Made by a program: the position numbers and the translations under genes. A stretch of DNA of 19,518 bases from an uncultured Marinicella sp. (GTDB lineage Bacteria > Pseudomonadota > Gammaproteobacteria > Xanthomonadales > Marinicellaceae), in NCBI GenBank assembly GCA_938008005.1, contig CALLLZ010000207.1:1-19518 (forward strand), written 5' to 3'. Under the pieces are notes generated by a model, which worked only from the letters and a program-made list of their open reading frames with translations, was not told the DNA's origin and did not search any database. Positions 1 through 6,511 of this stretch are shown here, piece by piece (the stretch's first letter is position 1; the number at the start of each line of letters is the position of its first letter).

Positions 1-210
1 CATGAATAGACTTTGCCAACGCAGGCATTCGGCGCTTTACTATCGATGAAACATTCGTAAGCATTGGTTGGCCATTGAATGTATTCAAGTATTTTGAAAA
101 TCCATTCTTTTCAGACAAATCCCATAAAGCCCAATCTTTGATTGAAAATTTTTGCATATCGAGTTGAACTAATCCATTTAATTAAACCATGAAAAACAAT
201 GAGACTTTCC

Positions 211-266
211 TTGAGAATCATAAAATTGTATTATACAGAATTAACTCACCCAACTGAGAAGGATTT
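211..266 (+). promoter_or_regulatory. Possible promoter and clear ribosome binding site for the 267-698 gene
   Basis: A good Shine-Dalgarno sequence, GAGAAGGA, ends about six bases before the ATG at 267 and fixes that start. Upstream, TTGAGA at 211-216 and TATACA at 232-237 could be -35 and -10 boxes, but the 15-base spacing is short and the promoter part is weak. The ribosome binding site is the secure element. The rest of 1-266 shows no confident gene on either strand. Confidence 0.4.
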
Positions 267-698
267 ATGCAACTAATAAAAAAAACAATCTTATTGGCAT
301 TATTGGTTACAACACAATTACATGCCCGCAATGATATTCTGACTTTGCCATTTGATGAAGCCCTTCAATATGGCTACCAACAAGGTGTTTTAAATGAATC
401 TATCCAGTTCTTTTTAGCTGGAACCCAACACCCCTCAGTAATTAAAAGCCATGATGAATTCCGCAGCAATAAAAAAACCAATGCTTTTGGCAAAAGTGAT
501 GAAGAAGCCTGTAAATGGGTCTTATTATCTGCATTAAAATCTTTTCAAGCCAGAGCCATCTCATTAGGCGCAAATGCAGTCGTTAACATAAAAAGTAATT
601 ATAAAAATCGTGAATACACGGATAGCAAAAACTACCAGTGTGGAGCTGGTGCGATTATGGCTGGTGTCGCATTAAAAGGTGAAGTGGTTAAGTTATGA
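267..698 (+). CDS. Small secreted protein of the family often mislabelled 'excinuclease ATPase subunit'
   Basis: The 143-residue protein starts with a basic, hydrophobic signal peptide (about residues 1-20, likely cut after LHA), so it should act in the periplasm. The core carries the family hallmarks as I recall them: FFLAG near 48-52, NAFGKSDEEACKW at 72-84, LGANAVVNI at 100-108 and a C-terminal YQCGAGA..AGVALKG stretch. The LGANAVV block recalls the YbjQ/heavy-metal-binding-like fold. Two cysteines (C82 and C125) could form a disulfide. Databases often call such proteins excinuclease ABC subunit A, but there is no ATP-binding or DNA-repair motif here and the length is far too small. True function is unknown. 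The gene stands alone with a strong ribosome binding site and converges on phhB, sharing a terminator region with it. Confidence 0.8.
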   Translation: MQLIKKTILLALLVTTQLHARNDILTLPFDEALQYGYQQGVLNESIQFFLAGTQHPSVIKSHDEFRSNKKTNAFGKSDEEACKWVLLSALKSFQARAISLGANAVVNIKSNYKNREYTDSKNYQCGAGAIMAGVALKGEVVKL

Positions 699-771
699 TG
701 AGTTCAAATCAAATTAATCAATACAGTAAAAAAGACTTAACAAGTCAAGTTACCAACTCATCAGTTTTTTT
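696..771 (+). terminator. Long-loop inverted repeat plus T-run, possible terminator of the 267-698 gene
   Basis: TGATGAGTT at 696-704 (overlapping the stop codon) is perfectly complementary to AACTCATCA at 755-763. One G and seven T follow (765-771). On the plus strand this has the shape of an intrinsic terminator with a 50-base loop. The right arm lies inside the last codons of phhB on the other strand. The long loop makes it weaker than a standard terminator, and the loop contains the minus-strand terminator at 728-746. Confidence 0.45.
728..746 (-). terminator. Compact intrinsic terminator of the phhA-phhB operon
   Basis: Read on the minus strand, GACTT, a three-base loop GTT and AAGTC form a small hairpin followed directly by six T (plus-strand A at 728-733). 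The hairpin overlaps the phhB stop codon. The stem is only five pairs, but position, short loop and T-run fit a Rho-independent terminator. Confidence 0.6.
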
Positions 772-1086
772 GGCACAAATAAAGTCATTAACGGTTAAAC
801 CACCGGCTTCATGAGTGGTGAATTTAACCTGACAGTAATTGTAACCGAACTTAACATCAGGATGATGACCTTGTTGATCGGCCAAATGCGCTATGGCATT
901 GACAAAAAACATGGTTTTAGAAAAGTTTTTAAATTTAAATGACCTAACAATAAATTGACCTTCAGGCTGATGTTGCCAGGATGAATCGATAGATGACATA
1001 TACTCATTTACGTTTGCAGTATCCATAGCAGCCATACCACCTTGACATGGCTCACATTGAGCTCCTCTAAGTTCTTCTGATTTCAT
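745..1086 (-). CDS. phhB: 4a-hydroxytetrahydrobiopterin dehydratase (pterin-4a-carbinolamine dehydratase)
   Basis: This cytosolic enzyme dehydrates the 4a-hydroxy pterin released by phenylalanine hydroxylase, so that the cofactor can be reduced and reused. The 113-residue length is normal for the family. The active-site signature is visible: GHHPDV with H74, H75 and P76, then H92, and D101 in VNDF. The N-terminus CEPCQGG resembles the CxAC start seen in many bacterial members. It lies 11 bases after phhA on the same strand, so the two are almost certainly co-transcribed and used together. No strong Shine-Dalgarno precedes the ATG at 1086, so translation may depend on coupling to phhA. A terminator overlaps the stop. 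Confidence 0.93.
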   Translation of the reverse strand: MKSEELRGAQCEPCQGGMAAMDTANVNEYMSSIDSSWQHQPEGQFIVRSFKFKNFSKTMFFVNAIAHLADQQGHHPDVKFGYNYCQVKFTTHEAGGLTVNDFICAKKTDELVT

Positions 1087-1097
1087 ACTGAATTATT

Positions 1098-1913
1098 TTA
1101 ACAGGCTTGTGCCAATAAATGATGTGGATCTTGTAAACCCACACATTGTGCTTGTTTGATATCATCAAATAGATCTCTTTGTGAGATATCTGTTAATTGG
1201 TCAAATGATTCCAACACATAATAAATCGGTTGCTTGATATCAATCCTGTAAGGTGTGGTTAGTAAATCTATGACATCGAACAGCTTGCGCCGAGGTATAG
1301 CACTGCTCGATGCATAGACTAACTCTGTGGGAGAAGACGCTAATCCTGAGCCCATGGGGACAACCGCATTATTATTATGTGTGTCGGTTTGCTTGATGAG
1401 GCCAAATTCTATAGTGAACCAATACAACCGGGCCAACCATGGGTGGTTTTCGGCTGACATATTACTACCCAATTTACCAATAACTTGTGAAAACTGAGCA
1501 ACCTGCGGATGCGTTAATAATGGAGTATGACCAAATATTTCATGAAAAATATCAGGCTCTTTAACATAAGCGAAATCATCTTTATTTCTGATAAAAGATG
1601 CTGCTGGAAAATGCTTATTGGCCAGCATAGTAAAAAATCGTTTATATCCAATCAGTGCTGGAACCGGCTCCACTTGCCAGCCATTTAGCTTTTTTAGTTT
1701 TTTAGATATTTCAGAACACTGAGGTATTCTATGGCTTGGAAGATCGATATGGGCCAATCCCTCTATATACTCTTTGACCATATGCCGGTTAACCAGACTG
1801 ATTTGTGCCTGATAAAGTTCTGCCCACATGTCATGCTCATCCGAAGTGTAATGAATCAAACCATCAGCACCTACTTGCTTCGCTTTGTATTGATCAGACG
1901 TGTATCTGGGCAT
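1098..1913 (-). CDS. phhA: Phenylalanine 4-monooxygenase (phenylalanine hydroxylase)
   Basis: This non-haem iron enzyme converts L-phenylalanine to L-tyrosine using oxygen and a tetrahydropterin. At 271 residues it has the size of single-domain bacterial enzymes and lacks the regulatory N-terminal domain of animal ones. The iron ligands are clear: H124 and H129 in DIFHEIFGHTPLL, and E169 in WFTIEFGL. The family segments ending in PRRKLFDV and the YYVLESFDQL block are also present. It is the first gene of a two-gene operon with phhB and diverges from a Lrp/AsnC-type regulator, the likely controller. The 133-base spacer between them is AT-rich with palindromes. No strong ribosome binding site precedes ATG 1913, but the protein start MPRYTSDQY looks natural and no better in-frame start is apparent. 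Confidence 0.96.
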   Translation of the reverse strand: MPRYTSDQYKAKQVGADGLIHYTSDEHDMWAELYQAQISLVNRHMVKEYIEGLAHIDLPSHRIPQCSEISKKLKKLNGWQVEPVPALIGYKRFFTMLANKHFPAASFIRNKDDFAYVKEPDIFHEIFGHTPLLTHPQVAQFSQVIGKLGSNMSAENHPWLARLYWFTIEFGLIKQTDTHNNNAVVPMGSGLASSPTELVYASSSAIPRRKLFDVIDLLTTPYRIDIKQPIYYVLESFDQLTDISQRDLFDDIKQAQCVGLQDPHHLLAQAC

Positions 1914-2046
1914 ATTGACTTTATCAGTATAGAACGGGTATCTATTTTATATATAAACCCTGAAATATTATTCCTAATATTCTTTATTTTCTACCATTAA
2001 TGAAATATAGTTTCATCAATAAAACATATATTGGAATATTATTTTT
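1914..2046. promoter_or_regulatory. Divergent promoter/operator spacer between phhA and the Lrp-like regulator
   Basis: The spacer is very AT-rich and contains two perfect inverted repeats: AATATTA at 1964-1970 with TAATATT at 1975-1981 (four-base spacer), and ATGAAA at 2000-2005 with TTTCAT at 2011-2016 (five-base spacer). AATATTATT recurs at 2035-2043, just before the regulator's ATG. Lrp/AsnC proteins bind AT-rich dyads of about this size, so these are good operator candidates for control of both directions. Exact -10 and -35 boxes cannot be fixed by eye because too many AT-rich matches exist. Confidence 0.5.
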
Positions 2047-2508
2047 ATGAAAGAGTTGGATAGCCATGATTTATTGATTTTGCAAGCATTGCAAAAAAAT
2101 TCAAACATCAACACCCAAGAACTTGCAGACCAAGTTAACCTATCAAAAACACCTTGTTGGCGTCGCGTCAGGAAACTCGAAGAATTGGGTTATATTAAAA
2201 AGTATGTGGCTTTATTGGATCAAAAAAAACTGGCCTTGTCTGTAATGGCTTATGTCCAAGTTTCGATGTTAAATCATGACTTAAAAACCTTGCGAACTTT
2301 TGATCAATTTGTGGAACAAAGCCCTTATATTCTGGACTGCAATTCAACTGCGGGAAATTTTGATTATGTGATGAAGGTTATTGCTAAAGACACCACTGAA
2401 TTAGAAAATTTTCTGATGCGTGAATTGCTCAACTTAGGCGTCGTACAATCGACCAATACCAATTTGATCCTACGACAGAAAAAAAGCACCACTGAGTTAC
2501 CCTTGTAG
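2047..2508 (+). CDS. Lrp/AsnC family transcriptional regulator, likely controls phhAB
   Basis: The 153-residue protein has the standard two-part Lrp layout. The N-terminal helix-turn-helix at about 22-48 contains LSKTPCWRRVRKLEELGYI, close to the family's usual sequence. A RAM ligand-sensing domain follows at about 62-140, including GNFDYVMKVIAKD. Such proteins form dimers and octamers and usually respond to an amino acid. Its divergent position next to phhA suggests it senses phenylalanine or tyrosine and controls phhAB and itself; this is inferred from context. GGAA about ten bases before the ATG is a weak ribosome binding site. The C-terminal tail (KKSTTELPL) is short and polar. Calling it Lrp or AsnC proper is not justified. 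Confidence 0.92.
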   Translation: MKELDSHDLLILQALQKNSNINTQELADQVNLSKTPCWRRVRKLEELGYIKKYVALLDQKKLALSVMAYVQVSMLNHDLKTLRTFDQFVEQSPYILDCNSTAGNFDYVMKVIAKDTTELENFLMRELLNLGVVQSTNTNLILRQKKSTTELPL

Positions 2509-2550
2509 CTTATTTATCAAAACTGCCTGGGCCCTTTTCAAGTAAAAACA

Positions 2551-2622
2551 CTTCGGCTTCGCTCAGTGAACAGAAATAGGGTGACGGTTGAACAAAACAC
2601 CACTGGCTGAGCGAAGCCCAAG
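2551..2622. repeat. Inverted-repeat element with 11-bp perfect arms
   Basis: GGCTTCGCTCA at 2555-2565 pairs perfectly with TGAGCGAAGCC at 2608-2618 across 42 bases. The flanking CTTC and CAAG (2551-2554 and 2619-2622) extend the match imperfectly. The wording (CTTCG..TTCGCTCAGTG and its complement) resembles widespread dispersed intergenic repeats of the 'CTTCGACTTCGCTCAG' kind. It has no open reading frame and no transposase next to it. It is more GC-rich than the surrounding spacer, which fits an inserted repeat. Confidence 0.6.
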
Positions 2623-2689
2623 CCTTATTTGTTAATTCAATTAACTTAGCACACTACAATAGCCCAGTTTCACGGTTCAAACTCAACGA

Positions 2690-2953
2690 CTATGGACTAA
2701 AAGTCCATAGGTTGTTTTGCGGACTAAAGTCCTTACTTCGAAACAATATTTCCGGCATTTTTATTTGAAAATTTTTCCATGGCATAAAAATAGACATTAT
2801 TTTATTTTCAATGGATAGTTGGCTTCAGCCAACCTGTAAAACTGATGGTTCTAAAACCTGTTGACTAAAGTCAACAACCCAAAAGTGTGTCAAATATTCT
2901 TCAACACCTTAAAGATCAATCTGTAGCAGCTAAAAGCCTTGCACTAAAAGTGC
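2690..2953. repeat. Cluster of five short perfect palindromes with a shared centre
   Basis: Five hairpins lie within 264 bases: CTATGGACT/AGTCCATAG (2690-2710, loop AAA), GGACT/AGTCC (2721-2732, loop AA), GTTGGCT/AGCCAAC (2818-2833, loop TC), TGTTGACT/AGTCAACA (2859-2876, loop AA) and GCACT/AGTGC (2941-2953, loop AAA). All arms are perfectly paired but differ in sequence. The constant part is CT, two or three loop bases, AG. A weaker relative, GGTT-CTAA-AACC, lies at 2847-2858. The first one can extend to CAAC/GTTG (2684-2687 and 2711-2714) past a two-base bulge. No transposase is nearby in this window. Confidence 0.75.
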
Positions 2954-3042
2954 ATAGTTTTAACTAGCGAACTGAGACAATAAAAACACACTGTCATTGC
3001 GCCTTTATTAAGCTCACCCTCAGTCAAACAGCAGATATCTGA

Positions 3043-3055
3043 AGAACTAAGTTCT
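3043..3055. repeat. Perfect palindrome just past the SNF2 gene stop
   Basis: AGAACT and AGTTCT are separated by one A, five bases beyond the SNF2 stop codon on the minus strand. It may be a shorter member of the palindrome family at 2690-2953, with an ACTAAGT centre. No T-run follows on the minus strand, so it is not a standard intrinsic terminator. Confidence 0.4.
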
Positions 3056-3059
3056 AATT

Positions 3060-6000
3060 TCAAGGCGTAATTGGACTCAACATATCTTGCCACTGATGGT
3101 CACTGAGAATCGCACTGATATCAGCCCGTTGGCTCAATAGACCATCAGCCAACTGTTGTTTCTTCATTTGCAGTTGATGAATTTTTTCTTCTACAGTCCC
3201 TCGAGTAATCAGCTTATAAACAAAAACTTGTTTATCTTGACCTATTCTGTGTGCCCTATCACTGGCTTGTTGCTCCGCAGCTGGGTTCCACCAAGGGTCA
3301 TAGTGTATGACGGTATCTGCAGCAGTTAAATTAATCCCCGCCCCACCAGCTTTTAAGCTAATCAGAAATACAGGTTTTTGCTGATTTTGAAACCCCTCAA
3401 TAATTTCGGTTCTCATAGCCGGTGATGTACTGCCTGTCAACTGGAAAAAATCAATGTCTAATTTTTCAAGTTCATCGGCAATGATTTTTAGCATACTGGT
3501 GAACGACGAGAATATCAGTATCCTTCTGCCCTCTTCAATCAAATTAGGCAAAGCGCTCATCAACCAATCTAACTTGGCTGAATCAGCCGACGACTCTACT
3601 GATTCAAGTTTAACCAATTTCGGATGACAGCACACTTGACGCAAACGCAATAAGGCATTACCTATCAATATTTGATTATTCTGCTGACTTTTTACTGCTT
3701 GTCTGATTTCGTCTGCCATGGTTAGACGAATACTCTCATACACTGTGGCTTGCGACTCATCCAAGTCAATGAATTTAATGATCTCACTTTTGTCTGGCAA
3801 ATCTTTGGCCACTTCAGTTTTGGTTCTACGCAGCACAAATGGTGCGACACGACTTTGTAGTTCAGCTAATTTTTTAACATCATTTTCTTTTTCAATCGGC
3901 CATTGAAAACGTTGCTGAAACTGTTTTTCACTGCCTAAGAAACCAGGCATCAAAAAATCAAAAATCGACCACAACTCACCCAAGTGGTTTTCGACTGGCG
4001 TACCACTGAGACACAAACGATGTTTGACAGCCAATCTTTTAATTACCTGCGCCACTTGAGTTTTGCGATTCTTGATGGCTTGTGCTTCATCCAAAACCAA
4101 CAAATGAATTTGTTTTTGATTCAAGTCACTAAAATCACGACTGATGATCCCATAACTGGTGACAATCAAATCGTAGTCATCAAAGTTTTGATACATAACA
4201 CTTCGCCCTGATCCTGTCATGATACCCACTTTTAACTCTGGTGTGAACCTCAAAGCCTCTGCCGCCCAATTACCTAGTAAACTGGTCGGTGCCACAATTA
4301 AGCTGGTTGCTACTTGGTTTTCGTTGTTCTTTTGTGCTTGTATAAATGCCAAAGTCTGTAAGGTTTTACCCAAGCCCATGTCATCGGCTAACAAACCGTG
4401 AAATTGGTGCGTCGCTAAAAACATCAACCAAGAATAACCTTCCAGTTGATAGGGTCTTAACTCAGCTTGCAACCCCTCTGGTGGTGATAACAAATCCAAC
4501 TGATTGATGTTTTCCATCGCTTGAGCTTTCAATTGAATTTCATCAACACCCAACCATTGAACTGGTGATTCATCGATTTGTAATGATTTATTTAATTGTT
4601 CTTGCGCTTGTGCTATTTGAAGTAATTCATGTTGGCTCAATAGCAGTGTTTCATCAGAGCTTTTGTTATTACCCAGTCCATGTTCTTGTTCTGAATTTGG
4701 CTTTCTGTGTTCATACAACTCACCAATGGTTGCGATAATCTGCTCCACTTGCTCTTTGGCCACACCTACATTAACACCATTATCCAGTTGGATCATCAGC
4801 TCTTGTTTGACTGCATTAAACCCACCCGTTTTAATTGCTTTGATTAAATATGGTAACAAGTTAATCTTTTGTTGATTGACTTCAATGCCAATTTTCAAAT
4901 CAAACCAGCCACCTTCCGTATTTTGCTGCCCTTGCTTAGCTGGTTTCACATCAACATACCATTGGTCGGCAGCAACTCGGTTCAAACGGTATTCAGGTTC
5001 AATAATGACTTGCCAATCCATTTCTTGTAATGCCACCAATAATGGCGCAATCGCAGTAAAATCATCACCAGTAAATTTTCCTCCCAAATGACGATCGTTT
5101 ACTTGAAAATATTGACTGATGGGTGGTTCAAATTCTGCCAACATGGAAGGTAATTTTTGAATTTGATAGCAAGCCGCTGCCACTGCTTCTAGTTGATCTG
5201 AGCTAATCACAACGGCGCCACTTATCAGATCTTGCAAATCAAATAAGGTATTGCCAAGCATAAATTGAGGTTGTGCCACATCTATTTGTTGAATTGGCAA
5301 AGTGCTCCAGTCTAAATCGATGGCAGTAGTGGTGATGTGTAAACTGCTTTGGAAATTTGAGTATTGGCTTAAATTTTGTGTATTAGCTGTGTTTGAAACG
5401 GTTAAATTAACGGCATTCTCTGTCAACAAGAACTGTAGATTTTCAGTTAAATTGATCGCTGAAGTGGGCAATTCTTCACTCACTTCATGAAAACTAATCG
5501 GTGGCCGGTAACAAGCCTTCCAAAAACAGCGTTGGGTTTTTAACATCATAACCAACATCGCCTCATCACGTGTGCTATCTATAGTAAATTGATGAACTTT
5601 GGCCAAACCACTTTGATTCATTTGATCAAGCACAAATTGATCAGCCAAACTAACAAACTTAGGTAATTGCTTTTTAAATATCAAGCTACTGTCTATTTCT
5701 GTCTTGACCTGATAGCGGTCATCTTGGGTTAAATAAGCCTTAAACAGGCTGACTTGTATCTTTGTTTTTTTAGCTTGCTCATCCATAACTTGATCCAGGA
5801 CATAGATAACGCGGTGTCTCGCCATATTAGGGAATGGATCATGCTGCTGTTGACTTAACCAGGCCATAAATGTGCTGTTAATATCACGCAAAGCTTTAAC
5901 CTGTTGGGTAAAAGGTGGCAGTTGATCAAGTTTGGATTTATTGTAAACCGATAGAGCTGCCAGATGCACACATGGTTTGGGTAATTGACAGGTACAAGTC

Positions 6001-6233
6001 CCCAATGGTTCTGTTTGGCTGGCTTTAACCATTGGCCACATCATACTGGCTTGAAATTCATTACCTGACTCATCAGCAACAACTGCTCTGGATATTTGAG
6101 AAACACTGTTGTGTGACCAAGCTGACAACTGATTATTCAATAGCCAGGATGTGGCTTGATATATGGTTTTTTCAGCAAATTGTTGTTGGATTTGACCAAC
6201 AGGACCTTTGAAGCTGATGGGGGTCTTAAGCAT
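3060..6233 (-). CDS. SNF2-family DNA-dependent ATPase/helicase with N-terminal SWIM zinc finger
   Basis: This 1057-residue protein has an N-terminal SWIM zinc finger (C80, C82, C88, H90 in CTCQLPKPCVH). A long poorly recognised middle region (about 100-570) follows, then a complete SNF2 motor. Visible motifs are the Walker A loop DDMGLGKT (617-624), motif II DEAQ (715-718), motif III SGTPVEN (743-749), RILIFSSF (904-911), GGAGINL (963-969) and RAHRIGQ (993-999). Such proteins move on double-stranded DNA and remodel protein-DNA complexes. In bacteria they are related to HepA/RapA-like factors, but the cellular role of the SWIM subgroup is unclear. The motor looks intact. The gene lies 278 bases after proC, so it probably has its own promoter. 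No clear Shine-Dalgarno precedes ATG 6233. Confidence 0.92.
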   Translation of the reverse strand: MLKTPISFKGPVGQIQQQFAEKTIYQATSWLLNNQLSAWSHNSVSQISRAVVADESGNEFQASMMWPMVKASQTEPLGTCTCQLPKPCVHLAALSVYNKSKLDQLPPFTQQVKALRDINSTFMAWLSQQQHDPFPNMARHRVIYVLDQVMDEQAKKTKIQVSLFKAYLTQDDRYQVKTEIDSSLIFKKQLPKFVSLADQFVLDQMNQSGLAKVHQFTIDSTRDEAMLVMMLKTQRCFWKACYRPPISFHEVSEELPTSAINLTENLQFLLTENAVNLTVSNTANTQNLSQYSNFQSSLHITTTAIDLDWSTLPIQQIDVAQPQFMLGNTLFDLQDLISGAVVISSDQLEAVAAACYQIQKLPSMLAEFEPPISQYFQVNDRHLGGKFTGDDFTAIAPLLVALQEMDWQVIIEPEYRLNRVAADQWYVDVKPAKQGQQNTEGGWFDLKIGIEVNQQKINLLPYLIKAIKTGGFNAVKQELMIQLDNGVNVGVAKEQVEQIIATIGELYEHRKPNSEQEHGLGNNKSSDETLLLSQHELLQIAQAQEQLNKSLQIDESPVQWLGVDEIQLKAQAMENINQLDLLSPPEGLQAELRPYQLEGYSWLMFLATHQFHGLLADDMGLGKTLQTLAFIQAQKNNENQVATSLIVAPTSLLGNWAAEALRFTPELKVGIMTGSGRSVMYQNFDDYDLIVTSYGIISRDFSDLNQKQIHLLVLDEAQAIKNRKTQVAQVIKRLAVKHRLCLSGTPVENHLGELWSIFDFLMPGFLGSEKQFQQRFQWPIEKENDVKKLAELQSRVAPFVLRRTKTEVAKDLPDKSEIIKFIDLDESQATVYESIRLTMADEIRQAVKSQQNNQILIGNALLRLRQVCCHPKLVKLESVESSADSAKLDWLMSALPNLIEEGRRILIFSSFTSMLKIIADELEKLDIDFFQLTGSTSPAMRTEIIEGFQNQQKPVFLISLKAGGAGINLTAADTVIHYDPWWNPAAEQQASDRAHRIGQDKQVFVYKLITRGTVEEKIHQLQMKKQQLADGLLSQRADISAILSDHQWQDMLSPITP

Positions 6234-6511
6234 GTAATTAGGCGAATAAAAATAAACAACAGCCGTTCATTATAAATTAGCCTTACTTAAATAATGTGAA
6301 ATAAAGATTACATTTTTAACCCTGAGACTAAATACCATCTATTGAAGGTTTCAAGAAATTCATATATCACCAAAAGTAGCCCCTCTTAACCGAGACATAG
6401 CTTGCAGTTAACGACCACTATTGTTGGTGTTGCTGATGACACATAAAAATAGTTTGTAGTAGATTTACAGTGGTTAACGATTTTTTTGCATCTTTTGCAT
6501 TAAAACCTGCC
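6234..6511. other. Spacer between proC and the SNF2 gene, with an inverted/direct repeat pair
   Basis: No gene is seen in these 278 bases. The stretch should hold the end of the proC transcript and the SNF2 promoter (minus strand), but no clean promoter boxes stand out. GTTAACGA occurs twice (6407-6414 and 6473-6480). The two copies sit in inverted surroundings: CCACT at 6415-6419 pairs with AGTGG at 6469-6473, and GTTAA at 6407-6411 pairs with TTAAC at 6474-6478, with CGA bulged. Seven T follow at 6482-6488 on the plus strand. Confidence 0.5.

Larger units (their letters stand above)
2509..3059. other. Noncoding spacer rich in hairpins; no gene seen
   Basis: This 551-base stretch lies between the convergent ends of the Lrp-like gene and the SNF2 gene. 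No open frame of credible size with a ribosome binding site is present on either strand. It holds one long-armed inverted repeat (2551-2622), five short perfect palindromes (2690-2953) and a palindrome at the SNF2 stop (3043-3055). It may be a landing site for dispersed repeats. No T-run-backed terminator for the Lrp-like gene is convincing. Confidence 0.7.

Noticed and set aside
2509..3059. CRISPR array or tRNA in the repeat-rich spacer
   Set aside because: The palindromes differ in sequence and spacing and have no regular spacer units; no cloverleaf or conserved tRNA arm is present.
3047..3060. A 14-base string (ctaagttctaattt) repeated at 7819-7832
   Set aside because: In an AT-rich sequence of this length about one such repeat is expected by chance, and the flanks do not match.
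3576..3588. Palindrome GGCTGA-A-TCAGCC in the SNF2 coding sequence
   Set aside because: It has a different centre from the hairpin family, does not extend, and lies in ordinary coding sequence for SADSAK; chance is sufficient.
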